A stretch of DNA of 22,256 nucleotides from Chara braunii. Lineage: Eukaryota > Streptophyta > Charophyceae > Charales > Characeae. Location of the stretch: positions 357,942 through 380,197 of the forward strand of contig BFEA01000167.1 in assembly GCA_003427395.1 (NCBI GenBank). The letters run 5' to 3'. Positions within the stretch are counted from its first letter, which is position 1. The number at the start of each line of letters is the position of its first letter. The notes under the pieces were generated by a model, which was given only the letters and a program-made list of their open reading frames with translations, ran no database searches and was not told where the DNA came from. The position numbers and the translations under genes are program-made. Below are positions 10,401 to 20,464 of the stretch, piece after piece.

Positions 10401-11378
10401 GAGCAATGGTTACCTTTCAGTTCCCTGCCTCCATAACTCCTCCTGAGTTCCGGCAGAGCTCCCGCAATCGGTGGGCTGACTCCCCACAGAGTCTTGCTGC
10501 GGTCCTACGGGTTGCAATCCCGCCTGCCGCCTTCCCCTCAGAACATGACTAGACTTAAAGTAAGAAGGGCAGAAGTAGGGGTTTGAGACTCTCAAGATAC
10601 AGGAGGGAGACAAACTCGACTTCCAAGAGAGGGCCTTGTAATCTTCATGCGCCTGAGGGCCCTGCAATGGTGGCGAAAAATACAGCAGCCGCTTGGTCAA
10701 TACCGAAGTCAAACTGTTATATGTTGACTTTCTGGTGACCTCCCAATTCGCAGAAATACCTCCTCCAACAACCTCCGTCCTTTCTCAATGCTCTTAGTCT
10801 GAATAGCCCCGGCCACCGCTCGAGGCACGAGTCGTGGACCAAATACACAGCCTTCTCCCTCTCCGTAGTGAAGGAGAGTGCGTCTAGCTGGCCGTGCAAC
10901 GGCTGAGTGTGTGAGTGTGTGCAGATACCGGATGTGCAGCCTTCACCCCGCCTTTACAAACTCCCTGCTCACAGCCAGGCCCCTCCACTTCGTCCGGTAA
11001 GATAACAACGTATTGACCAACCAGTGAGTCTTCAACCCCAGTTGTTCGCTCTTCATCACTCGGCCTGTCGAAATGTGTAGTGTACTAGATTAATAATAAA
11101 TCTTTACTCCTTCATGTCGCAGCATGGACAGTGCACCGGCACTTGGCCAAGTCTGCACCTTCGCAACTAGCCAAGCTCGTTGTTGCGCAGGCTGATGGAG
11201 TGAGCAACACACTGGTCAATGGCTCGACCTACAGTCCCTGCGACCGACGGGCAGCTAAGCCTTAAGCCTATGGCTCGCTACTCCCTATTCCCGTGGCACG
11301 ACCGTCGCTCCTGTCAGTAGGAAAGTCCCTTCTCCCGTTGTTCGCTCGCGAAACCCTAAAGCTCCCATCGTCCAGATG

Positions 11379-11381
<3 letters not shown>
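10401..11381. other. Unassigned segment ending in a long poly-A
   Basis: No gene recognised. Minus-strand frames at 10410-10712 and 10717-10899 are open and not obviously low-complexity, but they contain no motif I know. The segment runs into a 31-base A tract, so the plus strand could be the 3' part of a retroposed sequence. No tRNA-like promoter boxes or target-site duplications were identified. Confidence 0.35.

Positions 11382-11412
<31 letters not shown>
11382..11412 (+). repeat. Poly-A tract (31 A)
   Basis: An uninterrupted run of 31 A bases preceded by GATGAGC and followed by GCTAAAACAG. It is consistent with the tail of a retroposed element on the plus strand or with simple-repeat expansion. 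Confidence 0.95.
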
Positions 11413-11416
<4 letters not shown>

Positions 11417-14400
11417 AAACAGAGTCTGGCACACAACAGTTTGTCTCTGTAGTTCAATTCTCAATTCACTCAGCACCGCCTCTTTCTCCTCCAATCAGTA
11501 TACGCGACTAGGTAAGCATCCTACCTCGCCAGTGTTCCCGATGGAGCTTTTATGAAATGATGGGCAAACCCAAATGAACCTTCCGTAAGAAAAGCGGAAA
11601 GATGCATTCGAATATTACGAAGTTATTTTCTCGTTGTCCCGCGCGCAGCTCTCGTACCCAATGCCTGCAAACTCGCCACTCCGTCGTGAAGTCCGACATA
11701 AATATCGGATTTGTAGTGGTTTCTAACCTCTGGCTAGCCCCCTTTTGCTCTCACTCTCAACGCGAATCAGGCGAGACTTCCAACTTAATGCTTGGTCGTT
11801 TCCGCCATCTCCACACTGCGCTTCTCTCGACTAACTTCCATCTTACTAACTAAATGCTAAAACTAACGTTGGTCCTGAATTCGCCCTCCCAAGAAACCAT
11901 GGATTCGATTCTCATTTCGCCAAAATCCACCAAGACACGGAGGCACACTACCTGTTTCCCCCTTCCTCCGCTTAACTCCATAGCCATGTCCACGCACGTT
12001 CTCTCTCTATTAACTCCCATATCCCTAACTCCCGTCTGAAATTAACGTCATCATTCGTTTCGCCCGAGGCCGAAAACCCGGGATTGCATCTTTACCTGTC
12101 GAAAACGGGCGAGAAACGGATGATTAGACTAACCTTCACTCTCGTTCGTTGTCCTTCCCGACTCCCTCACGCACTCCATTTTCCTTCCACCTTCTCATAC
12201 ACTCCCCCTACCGCCTAACTAACTCCATTACTGAACTCGCCTCACTTTGAAACTACAGTTTAAACTTTCACTCCGCTTAATTCCTTCAGGGATCGAGTGA
12301 TACCTCGATTACAGATCCCCGCCACTGCTCCTTTAGCCATAGCTCGTCGCACCCCGAATCTCACCTTGCCCACTTCCCACTAACTCAACGCTAAGACTAA
12401 CTCCGCTATCGTACTGGCTTAGTTCGCAAATCCCCAAAACCACCTTCTCCTCGCTTGAAACCGTGAAGCATCGTGTGCGCCCGTCTTTCTTTGCTACGCC
12501 TCGGCTCACCACCTCACCATCTTCGCTGCCAGATGCACCTCGGCTCGCAACCCGCCCAGGTTCAGCCACTATCTTCGCTGCCCCCCTTAGTGCCTGTCAC
12601 TCTACTGCGCCAATGTCCGTCCATTCTGTCCTGCGCCTCTTCTGTCATAGCGTTCTGCCCCCCCTGCCCGCTCCGCTCATCCTCACTTGTGTCAACCCGA
12701 CAGTGCCTCGCAGCGATCTACTCGTCGGCCCTGTCGTAGCATTCCGCCTCCTACCTATGGTCGGAAAGTATCCCGTGTGCAAACTTAGCGCCTGCTACCC
12801 AGAGATGTGTCGTTGGCCCCATCCGAGCAGCACTGAGCAGAGACTAGGGGACCGGAGGGGAGGAACAGTGACTGGCCCATTGAAGAAGCTCAGTCCGGAT
12901 GCTACCAGCTGACCCCTAGCCGGTATCGCCCACTTGCTGTAGTATGTATCGCACCCGCTGATGAGTGTGGCTCCCTCATGTTCCCCCGCAGAGGCTTGAG
13001 CCCGAATGTGGCTGCTACGGATTTCCTCGTAATACTGAAATGACAATAAAGAAAACCGCTAGCACCATTCCACCGTCGCCGACAGCAAAGCCAAAGGGGA
13101 TAGCCCCGCCAGGTCCTCAACCCCTCAGTCTATACACGCTATTCTAATATCCCTGCGTCGTCACCACTCGATCTCGATCTCTGAATCTCCGAGATGAAAG
13201 TCCGACGTCGTACCCAATGACGCAAGGCCCAAGTCCGGATCTAGTTTTGACGGATACCTAAATAAACTGATACTGCGCGATGCGCAGTCCTACCGAAACA
13301 CGTTCAGAACCACCTTGTTGTTGATGTCGTCTTCCGCCCATACGCACAAGTCACAAACAAGCGTATCAATCAACACGTCACAGTCTCTTTAATCCTAGTT
13401 TAATCAAAAATAAAAATATGGTCGGCGATCACGCTGGTTCTTCTAATCATCAACAAATAAAATCACGCGCACCTCAAACCTGCGCACCCACACACTCTCT
13501 ATTCTAGTCAACCATCCGGTCAACGCAACCTATAGACACAGCACGCGCTTCACACGGAATACTTGAACTTGAAACCAAGCCCATTTCTTGTCACTTAGAA
13601 AACCCAGGGCGGATACCCTTGTAAGGGTAATCGCACCGACAACGCGCTGCGCATATGCGCGTTGCCCACCGCGACGCTCTGCCTAAAAGTTAGAAGCGCC
13701 GCGAGGGCCGAGTGGCCTATCCTTCAGCCGTTCAATATCGTGAAGGGAACTTCTCTCACAATGTCTCATCTTCGACACTCGAGTGTTTTTCGCATCACTG
13801 ATTCCCATAGAGAATCGAGCGATTGTATGTAACGCATGATGCGTCGCCATGACAGATACTCGCAAGGACTCGCATAACTGAGTATTTGGCCTTTCCTTCG
13901 CTTGAGCGTCTGTCTTAACCATTTGTGAGTGTATATCACACTCGAAGTGTAGCGCGGAATAAGTTATGGGACAGACGCTTCAAAGAAAAGACGGTACTCC
14001 GCTAGGCCTTTCCCTTGGATGCGACTGTCCTAGCTGACAGACACTCGCATTTTTGGGTAGGCCAGACCTACAAACCATGCTTAATCTTGTAACGTTTTAA
14101 CGACTTTTTTTTTTTATTTATTACTTCGCGTTCCTTGTTTTAAATTTATTTTGGTGGAACGATAAGGTTCCGGGCGGAAGGGTTAGCAGGTCGCTGGTGG
14201 TGCGCCAAACAACTCACCACTGCTCCAAATTCCTTCTCGCCCTAGACACCATCTTACCCCGTAGTGCCACCTTTTAGGGCACCGCAGGGTGCAGAAGATG
14301 GCGAGGCTCTCAGACCGCCTTTGCGCTCACTTAAGGTTTACACTTCTTAGCGTGCGCTTCAACCAACGCCTGAGCATCAAGAGCGATCCCATGTCTCAGA

Positions 14401-15049
14401 TGGGACCACACCTTTAAGGGCACTATATACTTTATCAATGCGACTGCTCATGTAATCATGCATGGTTGGTCATTATGAAGGAAACTCGTAAAGTAACGTC
14501 CTAGTTATGCAGAATTCTGCGTTTGGTTCTGACGCGTTTTGGTCCAAGAAAAGTTATGGGTTAAGTGTAGATAGGAACTAGGCACGATCTAAGAGTGAAA
14601 CCTGATGATTTGTTTTCTCAAAGAGTATCGCGCGGTTAGAATGGTCGTCCTAGTCGACCGGTGTGGGGCCGCGTCCGAGAGATCAGCGCCTCGGGCGACA
14701 ATTCACATATGGGTTCGATTCGGCGTTGACTGCGCGTACCCCCTATGCTACAGCAAATGAGAAACGCCCTCGGTCAAGCCACCTTTGCAATTGCATACGA
14801 AATGCCGTCACATGTGGTTTGGTAGCTCGGCAGGGATACGCCCACTCAAGGGATGGTGACATCTCCCGCGGGTGGAGGTAAGACATGCCTCGCATGACCA
14901 TGTCTTGTTGTAAGGGTCCGTGAGAGGTACGGTTGGCGCACTCGGCCGGAGCGGCGAACGCTCTACGTGACAAATCCTGCAAAATCCTGAGTGACGAGGT
15001 CGGGAGGGTCCCAGTGCGGGACCGATGTACTCAACAACGGTCAAGTAAA
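11413..15049. other. Long gene-free stretch
   Basis: No gene can be supported. The longest frame (12463-12912, 149 codons) is Pro/Ser/Leu-rich, overlaps equally open frames on both strands and has no motif. From about 11750 to 12420 the phrases CTAACT, TAACTCC and AACTAAC recur in a scattered way, hinting at an old degraded repeat. A T-run lies at about 14105-14116. I see no RNA gene. Confidence 0.5.
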
Positions 15050-15310
15050 CTGATTGACAGGTTCAATTTCTGACAGGCAAGCACGCAAATCTGCTATTTG
15101 CTACACTACGCTCTCGTGAACCGTTTAACAAGTTTGGTTTCTAGCTAACAAGCGAGGAGATCACCCGCTCGCTTCACAACGATCAAGCGTTCCGACTAAC
15201 TGGTTCGATTTCCAGCGAGCAAACGCATCAATTAGCCGATCGGATGCTCCTACGTTCAAACGGTTCAATTAACAGATTCGCTTTCCAACTAGATCGACTG
15301 AATTTAATAG
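15050..15310. repeat. Degenerate ~70-bp tandem repeat
   Basis: Related phrases recur about every 60-73 bp: GGTTCAATTTCTGACAGGCA near 15060, GTTTGGTTTCTAGCTAACAA near 15133, GGTTCGATTTCCAGCGAGCA near 15202, and a more divergent GGTTCAATTAACAGATTCGC near 15260. Each is followed by GCAA/CAAG-rich sequence. The copies are strongly diverged. Confidence 0.5.
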
Positions 15311-15920
15311 GCTCGTCTTTAAGTGTGGAATGCACTTGGGCGTCTTCACCGTTAAGCGCATTGTTTTCCCCCTTCTTACTTTCTACCACTCACCCCTCTC
15401 TCTTTCCGCCCTTCCCCCATTTCTCACTCACTCCTCATGGATCGAGCTGTGGACGACGATATGGGGTAGACCTTCCAGACCACTCTAAGAAAGGAAGCAG
15501 GTGTTACCGCATATACTGTACCTTTTGGTGGTTGCCCTTCCTCTGACAAGCGCTAGTGCAGAGAATCGTGTTCTGTCTCATTGCCCCCGCAGCGGCCGAA
15601 CTCCACGCTCGTGACCTTCCGAGCTAGGCTCACCCTTGTGTTGAATCTCAAGGCGGAAGCCGCTGCGAACACTCAGCTCGGAGCGGAGTCTTGTGTCCTT
15701 TGCCTTCTCTGTAGCAACTATGGATATCGGGCTAGACTGAGCGAAGTGTTCCCACACCGCGGACGTCGGGCTTGCTGTTCCGTTTCCACTGGTCCCTACC
15801 TCTCTCACTGGTCCTCCCTATATCCCCCAAGGTTGCGGCCTCAGACCAGGGGAGAATTTCTATTCCCTGTACCCCTTTCGTAACCGAAGACTGAGCGGCC
15901 CCTGCCTGCAATACTAGGCC
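15311..15920. other. Unassigned segment
   Basis: Several overlapping frames of 70-100 codons on both strands, none with a recognisable motif or clear coding character. A pyrimidine-rich patch lies at about 15365-15440. I see nothing to annotate as a gene. Confidence 0.5.
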
Positions 15921-15924
15921 CACG

Positions 15925-16850
15925 TACCAGCATTGCACAATCGGTACCATAGTTTAACACCCGGACTTCCGAACCAACGGCCGTTCCAAACATGTGTACA
16001 ACTGAAGTATGCCCCCTTAAATAGCGTCCGTCGTCAGGGGCGAATCGCAGCAGTTCCAGACCAGACCAAAGCCTGTACCATCCCGCACGACTACTGCAAA
16101 ACTGAGTTGTACATGCGCCAGAGCCGTGGTCATACCGAGAATAGTAGGGGCAGGTTGTCGCGTCAAGGCTTATAATACTGCATTGCAGTGAGTCGTACCG
16201 GTGTTGAGCTAGCATGCCGTACCAACACCAAACCAGTGACCGTAACAAAACAATAGTACCAAACTGCGGACTAATGTCGTGCCAAACAATACAACTCTCG
16301 TGCCTGTATCAGTGCCAATTTAGCGAGCTCCAGCAGTCCCGAGCTAGACTGCACTACCATATCAAGAATAACCACGTCAAACGGTTCCCACACCGTACCT
16401 TCTGCCAAACCGGTGACCGCAGCAAAATAGTAGTGTCGCGATGCCGTTCGAATACCGAACCAGTAACTGCAGCACCTCAAACCGGCTGCCGCGGCTAATT
16501 TCGTGTTAGAATAATAGTGTCGGGTTGTGAAGATCCCCGACAGTACAAAAGCCGAACCCGTGTCCGTGCCCCGTACCAGCGCCGACCTTTCGACAGACCA
16601 TGCCAAATTGATACCATCAAACCGAAGTGAGTCATAGCGGTCCCAGGTCTGATGCCGTACCAGGCAGCTCAAGAGCCCCAGGACAATATCCACCCAAAAC
16701 AATTGCACAGCATAGTGGTATGCTGCACCAAGGCCGAGCCATTGACCATACCACTTAGGCTTGCCCGTCGTAACCAGAAAAATAGTACCGCTGATCTGAC
16801 CGCCGGTATAACCAATGTCCATGGGGATCCAGCAAGATACGGCCCAACTC
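15925..16850. repeat. Degenerate minisatellite rich in GTACCA/AAACC phrases
   Basis: Phrases such as GCCGTACCA, ATAGTACC(A/G), CAAACCGGTGACCG and AACCAGTGACCGTAAC recur irregularly, for example near 16205-16265, 16390-16445 and 16735-16795. The pairs CCAAACCAGTGACCG (about 16228) and CCAAACCGGTGACCG (about 16406) are each followed by AGCAAAATAG- or AACAAAACAATAG-like sequence. Open frames here (16271-16852 minus, 193 codons; 15841-16248 minus) are best explained by repeat composition. Confidence 0.55.
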
Positions 16851-17099
16851 ACTCAATAACACCCAGATTGGATCAAGGGTTATAATCAGAAAAATCATGT
16901 AAAATCCAGCGAGCGATTATGAGCAGAGAAAATCTGCTTAAATCGATGAAGAGGGATAAATAGATAATTTTGGCTAAAATTCATCAAGTGCAGAATTTGA
17001 CAAAATTTGTTTAGTAATAATTTAATCATTTATTCCTTTCCCTTTTTATCAGTTTTAATTTTGTTGCCCATTTTTATTTTCATCGTTAATTCTGATATG

Positions 17100-17174
17100 G
17101 GTAGCACCGCGTACGAGTACGTGGTGCGTACACGTACGTATGCTCGTATACGGGTACGCGCCCGAAAAAGACCC

Positions 17175-17235
<61 letters not shown>

Positions 17236-17290
17236 TTGTAAATAATATTTATATATTATTTAGTAATATTAATATATATATATAACTATT
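17100..17290. repeat. (TA)n microsatellite with TACG-rich flank
   Basis: A TA dinucleotide tract runs from 17176 to 17236 with one TG interruption. It is followed by AT-only sequence to about 17290 that contains an imperfect palindrome (TAAATAATATTTATATATTA). The left flank, 17105-17160, is a string of CGTA/TACG phrases. Confidence 0.9.
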
Positions 17291-17315
17291 ATAACTAGTT
17301 TACAGCTTATTCGAA

Positions 17316-17348
17316 TACCGTATACCATTGTCTGCGTGGTATACGGTA
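17316..17348. repeat. Perfect 12-bp inverted repeat (hairpin)
   Basis: TACCGTATACCA at 17316-17327 is the exact reverse complement of TGGTATACGGTA at 17337-17348, with a 9-base spacer. It sits just downstream of the TA tract. No T-run follows it, so it does not look like a terminator. Confidence 0.85.
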
Positions 17349-17516
17349 CGTATTGGGCGTCTTTGGGCCTGTGGGCGCCCCGAGAATCGTACACCCTTGC
17401 ACGCACACGCACAGTTTCACACACAAATGCACACACACATGGTGACAGATCGACAGATTTGCAGACAGACTAGCGTGACAGGGTGGCAAGGTGATAGATC
17501 GATAGACAGACAGTCA

Positions 17517-17966
17517 CACAGATAAACCGACACGATGACCACTCACGCAGACAATTGAAGTGAGTTATACGCAGACGAGCACACAGGGTGGCAAAGTGAC
17601 GGAAAAAGAAATAGGGAGGGTGACAGTACTATTTGTCTGTCTGTCAAACTGTCACCCTCGCTGTTTCTCTTTCTGTCACTCTGCCACCCTGTGTCCTCGT
17701 CTGTGTGTGACACGGTGGCAAGGTGACTGATCAACAGACATTGTGGCAAGGTGACAGATTGAAAGACTGGCGTGACAGGGTGGCAAGGTGACAGATCGAC
17801 AGACGGACAGTCGCACAGACAGATAGACAGACAGACAGTCACACACACAAACCGACATGATGACCACTCACACAGACAGTTATTGTGAGTGACATACAGA
17901 CGAGCACACAGGGTGGCAGAGTGACAGAAAGAGAAACAGGGAGGGTGACAGTTTGACAGTCAGACA
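17517..17966. repeat. About 325-bp spaced direct duplication
   Basis: 17517-17627 (AAACCGACACGATGACCACT, then GCAGACGAGCACACAGGGTG, then AGGGAGGGTGACAGT) recurs as 17842-17952 with a few substitutions. A related phrase, GCGTGACAGGGTGGCAAGGT, occurs near 17472 and 17769 (297 bp apart). The offset difference reflects extra GACA units in the second copy. Confidence 0.8.
17573..17702. repeat. 55-bp imperfect inverted repeat with 20-base loop
   Basis: The arm at 17573-17627 and the reverse complement of 17648-17702 are the same length and match at 49 of 55 positions by eye, separated by 17628-17647. Both arms contain CACAGGGTGGCA and GAGGGTGACAGT. The flanking repeat field is otherwise GACA-oriented, so the right arm is an inverted copy of a phrase that is direct at 17573 and again near 17893. 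Confidence 0.85.
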
Positions 17967-18108
17967 AATAGTATGGTGATAGTGTGACAGACAGACAAAC
18001 ACAGAACGTGGCAGAGTGACAGAGTGAGGCAGACATACAGACGGGCAGGGCAACAAACAGAGTCTGACGGAGAGACGAACAGAAAGGCTGACAGATAGAT
18101 GGGAAAGA

Positions 18109-18448
18109 CGGAGATGCATACAGGCAAAGACAGACATGCACACAGGCAAAGACAGACAGATAGGCAGGCAGGGCAACTGGCAGACGGAGAGACGGACAGA
18201 AAGATCAACAGACAAACGAGAAAGACGAATTCTGATAGACATGCACACAGACAAAGACAGACAGACAGACAGGCAGGGCAACTGACAGACGGAGAGACGG
18301 ACAAAAAGACTGACAGACAGACGGGAAAGACAGATTACGTCAGACATGCATACAGGCAAAGACAGACATACAGACGGGAAAGACAGATTCCGACAGACAT
18401 GCACACAGTGACACAGGCAAAGACAGACAGACTGACAGGCAAGGCAAC
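18109..18448. repeat. 105-bp tandem unit inside the GACA field
   Basis: GACATGCACACAGGCAAAGA or a variant begins at 18133, 18238 and 18343 (105 bp apart), and a shortened unit begins at 18396. Each full unit also has GGCAGGGCAACTG, GACGGAGAGACGGACA and GGGAAAGAC-type phrases in the same order. Confidence 0.85.
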
Positions 18449-18609
18449 AACACACAGTTGTGTCTGCACAGCCTCGTAATCGTTTTGTTTTTTTTTTGTC
18501 CGCTTTTTCTGGTGCTGCAAGGAACGACCATCACAACTCACACACACACATTCGTCGTAGACACACACACATAGTGACATGGCAGCGCGGCGAGTCTGAT
18601 GGAGAAACA

Positions 18610-18614
<5 letters not shown>

Positions 18615-18666
<52 letters not shown>
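18615..18666. repeat. (TC)n microsatellite
   Basis: An uninterrupted TC tract of 52 bp, about 120 bp beyond the natural end of the hAT pseudogene frame (which runs on the minus strand). Confidence 0.97.
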
Positions 18667-18670
<4 letters not shown>

Positions 18671-18788
18671 CTTCCCCTTCACCCGGCATCGTCCTACGTT
18701 TTTTTGTTTTGTGTAGTGGTTGATCATCGTTTCATTCCTCGCCCTCCTGCTGCTCCCCGACCTCCTCGTCAGCCCTCTCCTTTGCCTG

Positions 18789-19782
18789 TTAAGGGGCAGA
18801 ACGTGGTCGCCCCCTTCCTTCGGAGGATTTTGAAGAAGGACGTCTACTTCCTCTCGAGGAACTTGAAGGAGGACGCCCTCTGGGTCTCCCTCGGGTAGAT
18901 GGTGCACATCGTCGACCTCCTCTACCCCCACGTGGAGGTCGATAACTCAGAGGATCCCACATGCCACCAACATTCGCCCCCAGGCGACCAAGCAGTTGTG
19001 GTCGTCTTCTTGGACCGTAGAATGCACGCGGCTCCTGTCGCGGCCCCTGTTGGTCTTGCTGGTCCTCGCGTTGTCGCTCCTCTTCCTGCTGCTCCTCATG
19101 CTGCTCCTCATGCTGCTCCTCCTCCTGCTGTTGCTCCTCTTGTTGTGCATCCTCTTGCTGCTCCTCCTCCTCCTCCTGTTGTTGTTGCTGCTGCTGCTCC
19201 TCCTCCTTCTGCTGCTGCTCCGCTTGCCGCGAATGCTGCTCCTCCTCCCGTTCCTCCTCGTCCTGCTCGTCATCGGGTTGCTCCTCCTGCTGCTGCTCCT
19301 CTTCCTGCAGCTGTTCTTCCTGCTGCTCCTCTTCCTGATGCTACTCATGCTGCTTTTGTCGACGCTGCCCCTGAGCATTCAACGATGCTATTCGATCGCT
19401 ACAACGTGTGCCGCGGACATAGGGAGTAATGTCCTCCCGTCGTGTCCATGACCTGTCTGAGTCAGAACGGTCATCATTCCACTCCTCACGAGGGAACTCA
19501 TCTCCCCCGTCCTCTTCCTCCTCGTCCTCCTCCTCCTCCTCTTCCTCGTCGCCCTCCTCGTCTACCTCGTCAATGACATCCTGTCTCTGTGTCCTCTTCT
19601 CCGATGCACGACGAGCAGCAACGATATTGGTGCTGCCCCTCTCAGATCTGCTAACTTGATGCGTGACTGCATCATGGTCTGTCGCGTCAAGCATACCAAT
19701 TGCCTCACCTTCCAGATTCTCGTCCACCCAGTCACGCTCCAGGTCCAACCACCCTCCTCTTACTGTCGGCGCGTCCTCCCCC
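18789..19782 (-). other. Glu/Gln-rich tail of the hAT pseudogene ending in an AT-hook-like motif
   Basis: After the dimerisation region the frame shifts at a five-G run (19782-19778) and continues GGWLDLERDWVDENLEGE, then a poly-Glu stretch (about 19575-19500). TAG at 19343-19341 interrupts it. The same frame then runs 183 codons to TAA 18791-18789: first Gln/Glu blocks (19340-19055), then YGPRRRPQLLGRLG, then RPPRGGRGGRR, then RGRPRGRP (18893-18870) and a Ser/Arg end. Plus-strand Ala/Pro-rich and Leu-rich frames in 18899-19451 are shadows of this repeat-like coding. Confidence 0.75.
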
Positions 19783-19792
19783 TGCTCTTCAG

Positions 19793-20461
19793 TCAGAGGT
19801 TCCAGTGCGAGTACACAAGCTTCTCTGTATGATTGTGCTTCAACTAGTTCCTCGTCTTCGTCTACACAAGGGACCACATGCTCTAGTTCCTCTCTGCAAG
19901 AGAGGATGTGGTCCAGATCGAAAGCACCTTCATCGCCAACTTAGTGATCTTCGGATGACCACTTCCATGTGCCCCCCACCACAGCATTGCATTGTCCTTG
20001 TCTGCTCTCCTGAACACTGACGGGTCACCGAAGATCCCTCTGCCGAACTGAAAGTCGTACAACTGGTCTTTGCAGTCGTCGAACTCCCGACTCCCCTTCT
20101 TTCCCACAAGGCGGTCCACCACGCTGTCGAACTGCGCCATCAATTGCGCGTTGCTGAAGACCGTGATATCCCTCAATCGAGGGTCCAATAGTCGGGCCAC
20201 AACGTGAACCGGGCTCAGAAGCATGTTCGTCCTCTTTCCCACATCGTACAAGATACTGGCCCGCTCAGCATCTGTAAGTGTGGCCTCCGCAACGCAGTTC
20301 TTGAGGTCCACAGTGGCATCGTACACCCACGACAAGCAGTGAATGTCCTTGTCCACCATCCTCAGCACATTGTACGGTCCCTGCAACACGGAATGCAACT
20401 TCTTCACGTCATCCCTGAATGCGCAGTCTGTAATGACGGACTCAACCTCACAAGCGTCCCT
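19793..20461 (-). other. hAT C-terminal and dimerisation segment, multiple stops
   Basis: Reads KKLHSVLQGPYNVLRMVDKD, then LDPRLRDITVFSNAQLM, then DNAMLWWGAHGSGHPKITK, then VLSIWTTSSLAERN. TAG at 19885-19883 occupies the place where the family has Trp (ERNW). The frame continues SMWSLV, TAG 19864-19862, TKTRN, TAG 19846-19844, LKHNHTEKLVYSHWNL, TGA 19795-19793. This is the standard hAT dimerisation region with four stops inside about 30 codons. Confidence 0.9.
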
Positions 20462-20464
20462 CTA

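Larger units (their letters stand above)
17400..18460. repeat. Cryptic GACA/GTGACA minisatellite field
   Basis: More than 1 kb dominated by GACAGACA, CACACA and GGTGGCAAGGTGACAG phrases. Ser/Cys/Val-rich minus frames across it (17543-17848, 17880-18455 and others) are direct translations of the repeat and not genes. It contains a 325-bp duplication, a 55-bp hairpin and a 105-bp tandem unit, listed separately. Confidence 0.9.

Noticed and set aside
11350-11361. AAACCCTAAA resembling a plant telomere repeat
   Set aside because: It is a single partial copy with no tandem extension, so not an interstitial telomere array.
12463-12912. 149-codon plus-strand frame
   Set aside because: It has biased Pro/Ser/Leu composition, overlapping open frames on both strands and no motif. 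Not supported as a gene.
14700-14735. GGTTCGATTC resembling a tRNA T-loop/B box
   Set aside because: No cloverleaf, acceptor stem or A box could be built from the surrounding bases.
15841-16852. Minus-strand frames of 135 and 193 codons with many Tyr/Trp/Cys residues
   Set aside because: They lie in a degenerate GTACCA/AAACC repeat field that produces these residues. No recognisable domain was found.
17880-18455. Cys/Ser/Val-rich minus-strand frame of 191 codons resembling a secreted repeat protein
   Set aside because: The residues are dictated by the GACA/TGTC repeat. Neighbouring frames are equally open and there is no non-repeat sequence.
18899-19451. Ala/Pro-rich and Leu-rich plus-strand frames (176 and 151 codons), with possible signal or membrane character
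   Set aside because: They are antisense readings of the Gln/Glu-rich tail of the hAT pseudogene, whose minus frame runs continuously into the dimerisation region.
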